The translations under genes were made by a program, and so were the position numbers. A DNA stretch of 64,000 nucleotides from Neoconidiobolus thromboides FSU 785. Taxonomy: Eukaryota; Entomophthoromycota; Entomophthoromycetes; Entomophthorales; Neoconidiobolaceae. The stretch is taken from the NCBI GenBank assembly GCA_025603075.1, contig MU626275.1, forward strand, positions 1-64,000. The letters run 5' to 3'. The first letter of the stretch is position 1; every line of letters begins with the position of its first letter. This document shows, one piece after another, positions 1 through 12,121 of this stretch. The notes beneath the pieces were generated by a model. It saw only the letters and a program-made list of their open reading frames with translations, ran no database searches and was not told the DNA's origin.

Positions 1-404
1 TCGCTCAATTTGACTAATCCTGCTGCATGGTATACCTTTCTTTCTACATCTAATAATATATCCCAATCCCAATATCCGTTTAAAAAATCAGTCAAATCGA
101 TATCTTCAAAAGCAACTGCAACTAAATGAATTTTCTTTTCATCTAAAATCGGTTGGAGCCTTTTTAGCATTAAAACTTCATGACGACATAAACAACAACC
201 TAATCTTGGCAATACTTTCAGTAGTACTGTCTTATCATTCCATTTTTCTTCCAGTAGAACATCTTTCCCTGTTGGATTTTTCAGTACTATGTTGGAAAAT
301 ATGTCAGCATCTCTCTTGTCTTTAGTTTTATTTATTTTTAAAAGCTTAAATATTGCTTTCAATTGGACTTTTATACCCTTTTTTATTGTTTTATTTGATA
401 CCAT
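1..404 (-). CDS. PRXL2-like (AhpC/TSA-2) redox protein, 3' end cut by window
   Basis: This reading frame starts at an ATG at 404 and stays open for 134 codons to the left edge of the window, so the C-terminus is missing. It carries the peroxiredoxin-like 2 core: strand, then RLGCCLC with a CxxC pair at C70/C73, then a helix, then AFEDIDL, GYWDWDI and the DVERKVYHAAGL segment. Four complete paralogs lie at 35.5, 42.3, 56.2 and 61.0 kb; this copy is the most divergent and has a short lysine-rich N-terminus. Members of this thioredoxin-fold family are predicted to be thiol-dependent reductases. No signal peptide is visible, so it is probably intracellular. The family assignment is firm; the substrate is unknown. 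Confidence 0.8.
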   Translation of the reverse strand, partial: MVSNKTIKKGIKVQLKAIFKLLKINKTKDKRDADIFSNIVLKNPTGKDVLLEEKWNDKTVLLKVLPRLGCCLCRHEVLMLKRLQPILDEKKIHLVAVAFEDIDLTDFLNGYWDWDILLDVERKVYHAAGLVKLS

Positions 405-3400
405 TTATTTGAAATAAAATTTTACAAATTAATAATTTATCTTCTTTTTATATGATTAAAATTAAGGATTGGAATTACTTTAATAACATTGAGAATACGA
501 ACAAGGAAATGCATCAAAATCAGGATATAAACTAAACAAGCTTTAAGTTGTATTCATAATATTTATGTGAGCAAACTGGAATCGACTACTAAATTATCTA
601 TATCTTTTATCATGTTTTTGGCTGAAAATATGTATAGTAGTGTTGAAAACAGTCCATATTACAGCGAATAACAATACATCAATAAGATTCAAACGCTCTC
701 CTTTCAATCTCCTCTTCGTTAATAGGTTATAAGCTTTTACGTATCACAATATATTTCACAATGAATTACTTAATTTGGTTATTAGCTTTTAAATTTGAAA
801 TTTAAAAAGTCACGTGCATAATTATTTATAGCTATATATTTTTATGTCATATTGGTGAGCATCAAACCACTTTATACCTATTTAAAAGCTCAGGTTTATC
901 GTTATGTCGCTATGTTCAATTTTTTTTGTGATACGTTTACACTGATGAATCTTTTTCAAAATGTACATTTGTTATCAAACTATGAAAATAAATATTACAA
1001 TTTAATAATTTGTTCTAAAAGTATATTATTGGAATATCAACTTTATTGGTTAAAGTTTTAAAGCTTATTATAATTTGAATTTGGACTATTCTAAATATAA
1101 ATCATCCATTAAGTATTATTTTTAAATTAGAAACATCATACTACTTATTTGAGTTGTTTAACGATATTAATTTAGATTAACTTCTTACTTATTATTTTAA
1201 ATTTAAATGATTCGAACATGTGTTGTAGTAATAATTTTTTATATTTCTTTACTTTTTTATTGAACAGTTAAGAATAAAAACTACTAGTTTAGTTTTAAAA
1301 GAGAAGCCTGTGTTTAATTTAATATTATTAGTTACTTATTACAAACACAAATCGCAATAAAAGTAACTAAACTTGATGTTAATGTTAAGTTAAATTTTTG
1401 CTATAGTAAAACTAATCCGCGATATAAATATTAAAGAACAATTAGATAGATAACATTGTCTATTAAGAACAACTACTTAAATTTTATTAAAAGACAAAAT
1501 TAAATCAAATAGCTATTTAAACATAATTATTCAGTATAGCACTTCTATGTATTTTTTAAATATTTTAGTAATTATTTACATTTTGACTTGAACTTTTTAG
1601 TTCATCATAAAATTCAATCAAGCTATATTTTATATTACTATTTAAAAAGTATTATTTGTAAAGATAGCTTTACATATCATTGAAAAGCTAATAATATATT
1701 TAATATATTTTAATATTTTAATTTTATAGTTAACAATCATAAAATAAACTCTAGTTTGAGCTTTCAAAAAAGATAATACTTCATGATGGTTTACTTGGCA
1801 AGCATTAACTATTTTGTTATTAATACTTGTTTATTTTGTTTTATTTATATGGAGTCTTATTGTATTTAATAATAATGCATAGTAACCATAGGCTTTTGCC
1901 TATATTTCAGCTTTTTTGAAAATCGAGGCGAACTTTGTAATATTTTTTTAGCTATAAAAGATGAAAATTAGAAATAAAAGGCTTATGATAGTATATATTG
2001 GAAGTAAGTGAAGTACTTATAAAATAGAAGGATCGATTTAGTGATAGAATTAGATAACTCAATTGTGAGTCTTGATTAAAAAAGGAGTCAAAAGATGAAG
2101 ATCTAGACTATTTAAGGTGAGGGGGAAGTGAGATAATTCTTTGATAGCAAGGTTTTTGTAGTTAGAAAAGAAAGAGCTTGGCTATCAGTTTTTTATATTT
2201 TTGATTTTTTGTAACAATTTTTATTTTTATTTTTGATTGGCTATTTCAAAGTCTTTTTCGATAGAAAACATACAAGGCATTCTTTGAAATTATGCAAATA
2301 CTACCAATACAATTATTATAATTTAAATTTATTAAAAAAGTAGATTGAAAACTAATAAATAAGCCCTATATAGTAACTAAAATGGCGTATACTCCATATA
2401 AATATGTGCTTTGAATTTGGTCTGATGATTGTAGCACGGAAATGTATATTTATACCCAAAAGCTTAAACGCTACATAATGCAATCATCAAATGGTATATC
2501 TTACCAAGAAATACTTACTGCTTTACTGTAGGTTACAAGAAACATTAAAGCAAATTTAAACTTTACATGTCTGATTGCTTTCACCACTTGAAAAAAATCA
2601 GGATACTCAATAAATAATGTAAGATACTATTTTAAGAAGACTAGAGTATAATAGACGTAAGATACCTCTAAAAGTTGGATTTTTTAAAGACGGGCTATTC
2701 GTTTATTAGCTACACCTTTCACAATTTCAAGTTTTATATTTTTATATTGTTCGAATACTTTAGAAAATACGGTGCTCTAAAAATAATACCAAATTATTAA
2801 AATTCCTTATTCAAGAGTTTTTTTTGAGAAAGTGATAACAAAAAACATTATATTAAAACAAAGGATTTTTTGGTTGATATTATAGAAATCTGTATGAAAG
2901 AGTAGTTCCAACAAATAAATAGTATTTCAACTTTCTCAGCTTTTTCGATAATATTAATTTTTGATTTTTATGTTAAAAAATTCTACTTTATAAGATTATT
3001 TTATTAATTTTTTAACTTATTTGATTAATTTTCTATCACCTGGATCAAATTTGGCTAATTCTTTTACTACTTCAATAATTTTAATGTGACACCACTGTAT
3101 CACGATAACTTAAATAAAGTAACATTAGGTTCTTAATGATACATTTTCATATTTACACCGAAATTGCCATTTTAAACAATTTAACACCTAATTTTAATTA
3201 ACAATAATATAGATTTGAGTTCAAATAGGCATTTCTATTTAAAAATGTAATTTCCCGATCAATCAATCTATCAATGTATTTGAAAAGAGTAAATTTATTT
3301 ATCAATATATTCGAAAAAAGGCAATGTATTTGCCAATATATTGTTATTCTATTCCAAACATAACCATCCCAACTTTGTCTTCATGAAGTTAAAATAATTT

Positions 3401-3762
3401 AGAAATAAATAGTATCCATTAAATAACTATTATCAGTTCTATATTTGTATTTAACCTTTATTAAAATCTTTAGTCACGCTATTAATATATCAAATCAACA
3501 CCCTAGAGAACAGTAGTATTCTCAAGACAATATGATAACATCTAGTTACAACTATTATATACAAACTGTCCAAAACTGAGTCTAAGGAAAGTAGAGATAG
3601 GCCCTTACCATACTAGTCTAGATGTACTAATGATTTCACGACTAAAAAATGCGGGTTAGCGATTGGCTCAAGTAAATATTGAAAAATTCGGATTCAAATG
3701 GTTGCACAAGAAAAAGTATAAAAGTCAAAAATTAAAAAATTAAGAAAACAAATCTGATTAAT
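405..3762. other. gene-less AT-rich stretch
   Basis: I see no gene here. The only open frame of note, 852-1061, has biased low-complexity composition and no domain. No tRNA, MITE or tandem array was recognised. The last few hundred bases should hold the promoter of the phenylalanine hydroxylase gene, but no clear TATA box is visible. Confidence 0.6.
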
Positions 3763-5471
3763 ATGCTATCTAACTTTTCTCATGAAACTCAAAAAAAATT
3801 AAATAAAGACGGATCTTTAGATGCCTCAATCTTATTCTCTATGGAAGATAATAAGGCTACCTTGGATCAATCTTTAGTTGTTTTAAAGGAATTAGAAATT
3901 TCAATGACTTGTATTAAATCCAGACCTAATTTGATAAATCCAAATACTTGTGATGTCTTTGCTGATATTGGTACTAAAGATCATCATCTAGCTTCTAAAC
4001 TGATAGATTATCTTATCTCCAAAGCTACAAATATAAAGTCAATGGAGTCTTTTCCATCTTCCGATAATGGTATTGTAACTAATTGCGCTAAAATACATAT
4101 ATTAAAAAAAATTAGAAATCTTAAAAAATATACCTTGGTTCCCAAGGAAGAAAAGCGATTTGGATACTTTTGCTGAAAAAGTTTTGGGATTGGAAGAATT
4201 AGGTAACTAAGTATAAAACAAACGAGGTTATTCAATTATATTGTCTAGATTCTCATCACCCAGGGGCCCAAGATCTTAACTATATCCAACGTCGTGACGA
4301 AATCACTAGCCTTGCAAAGGCATATAAAACGTAACTTGCGTATTAGAATTTTCATCACTGCTTGCTAAACAAAAAATAGTGGCCAACCTCTTCCTAACAT
4401 TAAGTATACTGATCTTGAAATCAAAACTTGGTATTATAGCTATAAAAACAATTTAGTATCAATTAATACTTAATTAGGGGACAAGTGTACCGTCAAACGA
4501 CTGCACTTTTTGAAAAACATGCTTGTCGGGAATACCTTGATGCTTTTTCATTATTGAAGAAAAAATGTGACCTAGATGATTCTAATATTCCACAAATTGA
4601 AGATATATCTAAATTTTTAAAAGGTAATTATATAATAAATTACAGTCCTCTTTTTACCAATTGTACTACTAGAATGTACTGGATTTACGCTTAGGCCAGT
4701 AATGGGTTTACTAACCTCAAGGGACTTTTTAAACAGTTTGGCTTTTAGGGTATTCCACTGTACCCAATACGTACGCCACCATTCAGAACCTTTCTTTTCA
4801 CCAGAACCGTAACTTTACTTTTTTTGTTTCTATTTTTTGTTCATGATTTTAGGGACGTTTGTCATGAATTACTAGGCCATGTTCCACTATTCGCTAATCC
4901 CGAGTTTGCTGCTTTTTCTCAAGAAATTGGGCTGGCTTCTTTGGGGGCTTCAGACGAGGCAATTGAAAGATTAGCTACTATCTATTGGTTTACTATTGAG
5001 TACGGGCTCTGCAAACAAGGGGACGAATTAAAAGTTTACGGTGCTGGTATACTTTCCTCTTATGGTGAAATCCAAGTAAAATTTCCTTTTTATGCTACAA
5101 TCTAAAGCTTAAATTAAATTTTTAGTATGCCATGTCCGACAAGCCTGAAAAAAGACCATTTGACCCCAAGGTTACAGCAGTCACTAAATATCCTATCATC
5201 AAGTTCCAACCTGTAAGTATAATATTTTTAATTTGAAATTTTGAACTTATCAATTTATTAGGTTTATTATGTTGCAGAAAGCTTTAATGATGCTAAAGAT
5301 AAGATACATGAATTTGCTGATTCTTTATCCCGCCCTTTCCATATAAGGTACGATCCTTACACTGAATCGGTTAAGATGCTTGATTCTAAAGAAAAACTTG
5401 CTGATTATGCAAATAGTGTTAAATGTGATTTCAAAAAGTTGATCAATACATTTGATTTCTTAAGTATATAA
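3763..5471 (+). CDS. PAH: phenylalanine 4-hydroxylase (aromatic amino acid hydroxylase), 9 exons
   Basis: BH4- and iron-dependent hydroxylase converting phenylalanine to tyrosine in the cytosol. Individual frames look broken, but removing eight 43-50 nt GT...AG introns gives one continuous 442-residue protein. Exons: 3763-4069, 4116-4202, 4249-4330, 4380-4430, 4478-4623, 4673-4808, 4853-5075, 5126-5212, 5262-5471. An N-terminal ACT-like regulatory domain (about residues 25-100) is followed by PWFPRK, the DSHHPG segment, [24 protein letters not shown] and the iron-binding CHELLGH. The iron ligands are H274, H279 and E319, with the same 45-residue H-to-E spacing I recall for human PAH. The length matches animal PAH (about 450). 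The C-terminal tetramerisation helix seems short. Dikarya generally lack this gene; Mortierella has one. It could prefer another aromatic substrate. Confidence 0.93.
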
Positions 5472-6796
5472 TGTTGGTTTTATATCGTCGCTTAACAGCT
5501 TGTGTTAATTTAAATTAATTCTATGTACCTTGAATTGAGTGTTTAAAATATTTTGTTTAATTAAATGAACCTTTAGTATTAATTTCTGATTGTTTTGAAT
5601 ATATATTGTACTTTTTGTTACAATTTTAATGATGAGAGGTTATTATGAATAAGAACCTTATAAAATTACAAATAAAATAGTAGAAATTCCTAATATATAT
5701 ATTCAAAAACTTGGTTAAAATGACAATAAAATTCAAATTTGACCTAGGTTTGAATACTTGAAATCAATCTAACCCTTTGAGTACTAAGTGTTTTATAAAA
5801 ATTCTGTTTGATTGCACTATGATTTTTAATCGATTTTATGTCAGTTAAACTAGATTTTTTGAAATTCAATACCCAAAGGGTTAACTTATTCAAACCATGT
5901 AGGCAATGGTCGTCAATTTTATCTTGATTTAAAATTACATGCAAACAATGGTCATCGATATTTAATTTTGATGAACAAAAATTTTGCGATTATTATTTGT
6001 CCACGATACTCAAGTGGTTAAGGATTTTTGTCTCATTCATCCTTTAAGTAATATAAAAGAGAAAAAATATTATTATTATTGTAATAAAAAACATTCCTGT
6101 TAGGTAGTTTCAAATTAGAAAAAAGCAGCCAATTTTATATAGTCTTTACAACTCAATTTGCAACATTTGCAAATCGAAATTGAAAAAAATTGAGCCTTGG
6201 GTTTAAACTAATACATATTATCAAATTTCAATACTAATATTTAAAAACAGTTGTAATATAAAATCGTACTTTCTACATGGTCATATATTGTATTATAAGA
6301 TAAAATCTACATCAGGAATAGTAATAAAAGCTAATATTGTATTTGTAATAAATAAAATTTAAGATTTGATCGTTATTTTTATAAATGGTTAAAAATCAAT
6401 CCAGTTAAAATCAACATTTAAACAAAAAAGCTTCATAGGAGAACCAATGACCAATAAAATGACCACAAATTCCCATTAATTTGCTTTTTATAAATTGATT
6501 AGATCACCTTCCCATAGCAAATGAAATCAACCAATCAAAGGGTGAGAAACTTGAAGTTACAGTTGGCAACGAAACTTGGTTATTAAAACTAATGTTAAGC
6601 AAACACTATTAGTTAACTGGCATAACAACAGGTTAGAATTGATAAAAAAGAAAAAAAATACAGCGATTAAAATGAAATTAAAGAAAATGTCAACAAAAAC
6701 AGACATGTTCACATTATCAAAATTATAATCGTTTTTTTCTTTCCTTTTTGTTTTATTTAATATTTATTAGCACTATTTTTTTATCAGTTTATTATT
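5472..6796. other. intergenic, no gene seen
   Basis: AT-rich spacer between the PAH and LRR genes. It contains an imperfect inverted repeat near 5744-5905 and two CCAAT-like motifs around 6444-6460 and 6530 that could belong to the LRR gene promoter. A D-arm-like tRNA remnant near 6001-6030 is too degraded to call. Confidence 0.5.
5744..5905. repeat. imperfect inverted repeat (foldback)
   Basis: A left arm beginning near CCTAGGTTTGAATA and containing CTAACCCTTTGAGTA reappears reversed in the right arm as ACCCAAAGGGTTAAC followed by TATTCAAACC. Arms are roughly 60-70 bp with many mismatches. It could be a decayed MITE; no relative was found in the window. Confidence 0.35.
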
Positions 6797-8013
6797 ATGG
6801 GTGCAAAACAAAGTAGAGAATTTCAAGACCTTAGTTTAGCTCAATACTATAATAACCATGCAATGGAAGTTGAAAAGGACTTGAACTTTAAGGATATTCA
6901 TTTTAAACAAATTCAATCTTTTCAACAACTGACTTTATGCTCTCGTCGTATCTTTCATCTATCAGAAAACATTGGATTATTAAAGTCCTTAATTTATATA
7001 CAACTGTAAGTTATTGTCCCTATTTTATTATCTAAAACTAATCCTAGTTATTTAGATGTTGTAATGAGTTGGTAGAGCTACCACGGGAAATAGGCCATCT
7101 AAATAATTTGACCGTGCTAGATCTTAGTAAAAACCAACTAAGAAAGTTACCAGATACAATAGGCTGTTTATTAAAATTAAAAGAACTTAAATTAAACCAA
7201 AATCAATTGACATATTTGCCACGTAGTATAGGCAACTTAAAGAAACTAAATGTTCTAAATTTGAGTAACAACAATATCAAGTATATACCAAAAGACTTGG
7301 GAAAGTTGATCAATCTAATTAACTTGGATTTGAGTCATAATCCGGTAAAAGTGATACCAGCAGAGATTGCTCAGTTACAATTTTTGAGAAAGCTAAAACT
7401 TGAAAGCTGTCCACTATGGTCAGTTGAGGATATTAAAGAAATTGAAGACAAAAAAGAGTGGGACCGTGAGCCTCTAAGTTTAAAGGAAATCTGTGCTAGA
7501 GCGGTTTATACCGGTAAGGTACAAATCGAGTTAACAAAATTACCTGAAAAATTATATCATTATTTACTAAACGTCGAAAAGTGTACATTTTGTCATGGAC
7601 CCTATTTTCAAAGCTATGTGTTAAGAAATAGATGTATTGAAAAAAATGAGCAACAGGTTCCATTAGAATACCGATTATGTACGAATCACTGGAATAATGA
7701 TAAGGAAAGGTTATCCTTATTATTTTGTGGTTCCCCAATGGCCATGTCACCACAGTCCCATGATACTAGTGGAAGACACAGTTTAAATCAAAGACCAGCC
7801 AATTTAGAATTACCAACTAGCCAAAGGGGACTAAAAAAATTCCAGTTTTCTAGATCCATGAATAGGCTTCAACAGCCTTTATTAACGGAGCTTGTTGAAA
7901 AACCCCCCAGTTTGCCACTTTTACCTAATTATACACTGAACTCAGTTGTGGTTCGTTCACTTGCAAGGACTTCCTTTTCCTCAAGAAGATCCCTTTCTAT
8001 CTATGTACCTTAA
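6797..8013 (+). CDS. LRRC58-like leucine-rich-repeat protein with N-myristoylation motif
   Basis: Two exons, 6797-7005 and 7056-8013, with a 50-nt intron, encode 388 residues. The N-terminus MGAKQS fits the N-myristoyl transferase consensus (Gly2, Ser6), suggesting membrane anchoring. About five or six 23-residue leucine-rich repeats of the L..LP..IG.L..L type follow (about residues 70-195). After them comes a cysteine motif, C246xxC249 GPYF, C263 and C278, resembling the Cys tail I recall from animal LRRC28/LRRC58 and possibly binding zinc. The last 90 residues are Ser/Pro/Arg-rich and probably disordered. LRRC58-type proteins are thought to be adaptors; in vertebrates a link to E3 ubiquitin ligation has been proposed. 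The partner here is unknown. The next gene starts 274 bp downstream on the same strand. Confidence 0.85.
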
Positions 8014-8287
8014 AACCCTACTTTTAACTAACTTTTACATCACGTATAATAAACAAATAAATAATTTATTTTTGTATAGAAATTTGGTTTTTTACCATTT
8101 AATGAAATTTGCTAAAATTTCTAAATCTTAATTTTAAAATACGCACTTAGAATATGTTTATTAAATGAAATCTGAAACTTTGAAATTTATTTTCTTTCTT
8201 TTATAAATTTGAATAGTGGATTTTATACGATATCAACTAGTATTGCTATTAATAACTTAAAAGAGTAGAAGTAATTTAATAGCTCAA

Positions 8288-9548
8288 ATGACAGAGGAGG
8301 ATTTAGAATTGGAAAGGTTAAAGAAGGAGTTATTAGGAGATGATGTAAAACCAATAGTGAATGATGTAAGGAATATACTATACGTGTTTTTAAGTTGACT
8401 AATGAAATGAACAGTTAAAAAAGGATTCAAACATATCTCAGAACTCAAAAGAGAATATTGATAGTCAAAAAAGTAATAAATTGATAGAAATCTGATTTGA
8501 ATTAGTCTGGATTTAACAAAAGAGTATTAACAAATATCATAGATAATGAAGTAAAATCACCAATCCAGCTTCAGTATAATATTGGAGATTATTTGATGAT
8601 GAAACAAGACCCAAAAGTAAAGGATAGGGAAGAAAAAGTTATAATACAAATTATATCCATGAATAAAAAGTAATAAATTAACATATAAACATCATTATTG
8701 ACTTATGATTTAGAGACAACACATTTACTGGAGCAATATTTAAAAAACCGGATGAAGTTAAAATAGATAAGCCCATTGATTACATGAATAACGAAATAAT
8801 AGCAGTAGCTAGAGCGGAGGTATTTTCTGTTGATCAAGCTATCAAACGATGCACAGTGATGCAACCTAAAGTCCGACATCCTTCTAGTTTTTTTGGTCAA
8901 GATGTTTACATTGTTCGTTTTTATCTGGATGAAAAAACAAGCCTATTGACAGATCTTACTGGAGCAGCTAATACTAGTGAGCCAGTAAATAAAAAGGTAA
9001 ATTAAATAAATAATTATGGTCAAAATTTACCCATTTTTTAGCGTGATAGTACAGCTACCGATATTCAGTTACCAGCTAAAAAAGTAAATTTGGAGCATAA
9101 CATATCAATAGGGGATAGTAAAAAAGCTAGAAAGGAGGTGGCAAGTTTTATATTAACGTGTTTAATTTTGACTAATTTAACAATAACAAATAGAACACTA
9201 GTTATAACTTACAAAGGAAAAATAAGGTAAGACAAATACCAACTAGTTTTTCAGTTATTTTAACTAAAAAATAGTCAACGGTGAATTCCGAGAAAGCTCA
9301 TAGCTTAGCAAGCCTTGGAGACCAAAGAAGGTTTACTTCTAAACAATATGAACAATTTATTCAGGAATACAGAAATGTCAAAGGTAACATTGGTTTATTT
9401 TTAATTATCACGTTTCATCTTTTTAGTCGATCCTACTTCTAACGAAGAAACAATTTGGTTTGATTCTCCCCCCGTGCTCTTTAGGGATACAAAACCTACC
9501 CTTTCATTATCTTACTTAAAGTTTAGGTCCGATAAAGCAGAGTTATAG
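8288..9548 (+). CDS. BAH-domain-like chromatin protein, about 7 exons
   Basis: Proposed exons: 8288-8365, 8415-8472, 8543-8669, 8714-8996, 9042-9137, 9275-9383, 9427-9548, giving about 290 residues in one frame. The middle matches a bromo-adjacent-homology pattern: GDYLMMKQD, then IIQIISM, then GAIFKKPDEV, then the NNEIIAVARAEVFSVD block, RCTVMQP and FFGQDVYIVRFY. The C-terminus has a WFDSPPV motif resembling the tail after BAH in RSC/polybromo proteins. This suggests a subunit or accessory factor of a chromatin-remodelling complex, acting in the nucleus. No bromodomain is present. Two junctions are uncertain: the second intron uses an acceptor at 8542 that keeps the frame, and the fifth intron (9138-9274, donor GTGGCA) is long for this genome. 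Family identification is tentative. Confidence 0.6.
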
Positions 9549-9911
9549 TAAATTTCAATAATACATGTGTTCTGTTTTGTATATTTTTTTACTTTTCAAC
9601 ATATTTTTATTATTAATTAGTATTATTACAACATTATTTATTGAAGTCTAATTTGGCTTGGTTTTTAAAAGTTTATAAATTTAATATCTAGAAATAATAA
9701 TTATACAAAAATTGAAATTGTAAATAATATGAAAGCACCTTCTCTTACCTCATTACTCTTTCCGCTTTTGATGTAGTAAAGGATTTATAACTATTGCTAA
9801 TAAATATTTGAAAAAAATGAATCAAAAAAATGAATCTGGTTCTATGATAATGTTATTAACATAACATCTGCACACTTTATAATATTTTTTAAGTATATTA
9901 AGTAAGCTAAG

Positions 9912-9983
9912 TCTCGGGTAGTATAGTGGTGAGTATCCCCGCCTGTCACGCGGGAGACCGGGGTTCAATTCCCCGCTCGAGAG
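9912..9983 (+). tRNA. tRNA-Asp (anticodon GTC)
   Basis: Full 72-nt cloverleaf. The acceptor TCTCGGG pairs with CTCGAGA with one G-T pair. The D arm GTATAGTGGTGAGTATC, anticodon loop CTGTCAC, and T arm with GGTTCAATTCC are all intact. No intron. A T-run terminator for polymerase III follows at about 9987. Confidence 0.97.
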
Positions 9984-10289
9984 TAGTTTTTTGAATCCAA
10001 ATGCTGTTCATGATAAAATTGGAATTGTTTTTGATAATATAGTTGAAGGAAACAAGTTAATCAAGGTTTCATGATGTCGTCTACTATAACTTATTCAATA
10101 TATCTTTAAAAATTGGAAATCTATTTATTAAATTATATGAGATTTTTACAACCACTATGTATAAAATAGAGCTTTTGGTGTAGTGTTTAATACAATGAGT
10201 TTATTATAACTATATCAATTTATCCAAGATCTTATGCTTTTTTCTTGGATAAATTAGATGCATATATCTGAAAGCAAAATTATTAAAGC

Positions 10290-10396
10290 ATATGAGGATG
10301 TATTTTTTTGTTTAAGAATTTTGCTACTAAATTTTCCAATCAAATGGCGCTTAAAAAATGGAAAAAATAACGAAACCAAAAAAAGCATCTTCATAT
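10290..10396 (+). repeat. MITE-A copy 1 (~105-bp palindromic element)
   Basis: Family description: ends read ATATGGGGATGT on one side and the reverse of ATATGGGAGTGT on the other. The centre has CGCTTAAATAGCG and a run like AAAAAATGGAAAA. The two halves are imperfect reverse complements over the whole length. The ATAT termini hide the target duplication; TA would be compatible. Plus is defined as the orientation with GTTTAAGAATTTT near the left end. This copy has ATATGAGGATG and CATCTTCATAT ends. Confidence 0.85.
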
Positions 10397-10619
10397 AGTA
10401 AATAGATAAATAGTATTTAATTTAGAATTGAACAGAATATTGTGCCATATAGTTATTAAACTTATTAACCTAATTTGAAAACAAAATACGTTTTTCAAGC
10501 TTTTGTTAATTTATGGTAATCATATTAAAATTTATCAACAAATTGATTTCTTTTAAAATAGTACTGCTAAGGTATAAAATTGAATTAATATATCTTAGAT
10601 ATTGATAAAAAAGATAATT

Positions 10620-11335
10620 AGAATATATAAAATATATGAATATTAAGGCTGAGTGACTCGAAAGTAAATAACTGGATGTTATAAAAGACGACTATACCAT
10701 GCATAAATAATGGAACTAAGGGCTATAAAATTAATCTGTAAAGAGTATAATACTCTAATATAAGTCCTCTGTTATCAGAATCATGAGTTAATATTAGTAC
10801 TTCTTTTTTTATTAAACAACGACCTATCAAAATATATATACTTATTGTTACTATTACTAAAATACTAACTGAAAAATATCTATAAAATGTACACTATTAC
10901 ACTAGATCGCTATTATATTTATATCTATAATATTCTTCGGTTTCTATTTTACTACCTATGATAGGCAATAGACTTATAAAAGATATCAATAATGGAACTA
11001 TGAAAATAAAACACTCGGCGATTTTTTTATATTGTGCTGATATTTTATATTTAGTAAATAAACTATACCCATTCCTGTTGAATAATATGATGAGATTGGT
11101 ATACTAGATGAGCTGAACTATTGATATAAATAGCATAATAACGGAATCCCATTACTTGGTACTGATGGAAAGAATGTGGTTAAACAAAACACAAGACCGC
11201 TTAGTAATATACAAATTGATAATCTAGAAGTAGTCAAATGATGTATTTGTTCATTATTGTATGAAATTAGAGTAAATAATAGAAAACAAGAGAGAATTGA
11301 AGTGAAATTGAAGCAGAAAAATAATAAAGGGTGAG
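10620..11335 (-). pseudogene. decayed seven-transmembrane receptor (GPCR-like)
   Basis: Translated on the minus strand in shifting frames, this stretch gives a string of hydrophobic helices with receptor-like loops. The order is: ILSCFLLFTLISYNNEQ; LFISIVQLI then a stop where the other copy has Trp; NLIILFN; AECFIFIVPLLISFISLLP; ETEEYYRYKYNSDLV; VSILVIVTISIYILIGR; and RGLILEYYTLYRLIL, stop, PLVPLF. The pattern aligns helix by helix with the relic at 38248-39149. At least three in-frame stops and several frame changes show it is dead. The family resembles the expanded family-A-like receptors of entomophthoralean fungi; that link is from memory and inference. Borders are approximate. Confidence 0.6.
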
Positions 11336-12016
11336 TTAAATAAAACTGATATTAAAGCTCATTTGTAAAATGCACAAATAAAATAAAACAAAATAACTTG
11401 CTCTAATTCTAGTCATGTAATATGCCCTTGTGATATTTGAATTACTTTTATATGTTGTGATATCTTGGTATTTTAGTTTATCAAACCTATTTTGATCCCT
11501 TTCAATATGCCAATTTTGTTTATTTTCGATATTTTTATTAGTTAAAGCAATGAAACTATTATTTGATCTTTACAATGATACGTTTTTGCCAAAATTGATA
11601 TAGAGATGTCCAAAGTTGTTTTAGAATTTGTTTAAAATTAATCTGAATTTTAGGCCTTTAAATTTACATTAATTTTAACTATTGATAATAACCCGGAGTT
11701 TATGATATTTTATAACAAGGTAAAAAAAGTCATATTAAAATTTACTATTAATAATAATAAACTTAGATAAGTAATACATAAAACTAACATTTCAAAAGGA
11801 ACAGGGAACAAAAATCAGCAAGTAATATTATTGCCAACTATAGCTTTAGTATATTTTTTTGATAAATATAAAGGTTTTAGATTTAATATAAAAACCAATA
11901 TGATTATTTAAAATAGTTAATAATAATAAAATACTAACATCACAATTTATTACTAAAAATACAAAAAAACTAGAGATAAGCAAATTAAAGCATTATATAA
12001 TACTTAATAAAACAAT

Positions 12017-12121
12017 ATATGGGAGTGTTTTTTTTAACTTCATTATCTTTTCATTTTTAAGCGCTATTTAAGCGGAAAAATTGTTATTAAAATTCTTAAA
12101 CATAAAAATACATCCTCATAT
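12017..12121 (-). repeat. MITE-A copy 2
   Basis: Full-length copy in reverse orientation: ATATGGGAGTG at the left, CATCCTCATAT at the right, with the central AAGCGCTATTTAAGCGG block intact. Confidence 0.85.

Noticed and set aside
852-1061. 69-residue open frame
   Set aside because: AT-driven composition, no domain, no splice partners and no promoter signal.
4008-4235. Minus-strand open frame opposite PAH
   Set aside because: Antisense shadow of a spliced plus-strand gene with strong family evidence.
3763-5471. PAH as a pseudogene with several frameshifts
   Set aside because: Every break falls at a GT...AG pair of 43-50 nt, and removing these restores one full-length frame matching the family.
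6001-6050. tRNA-Leu/Ser-like D-arm sequence
   Set aside because: Only the D-arm block is present; no anticodon or T arm follows.
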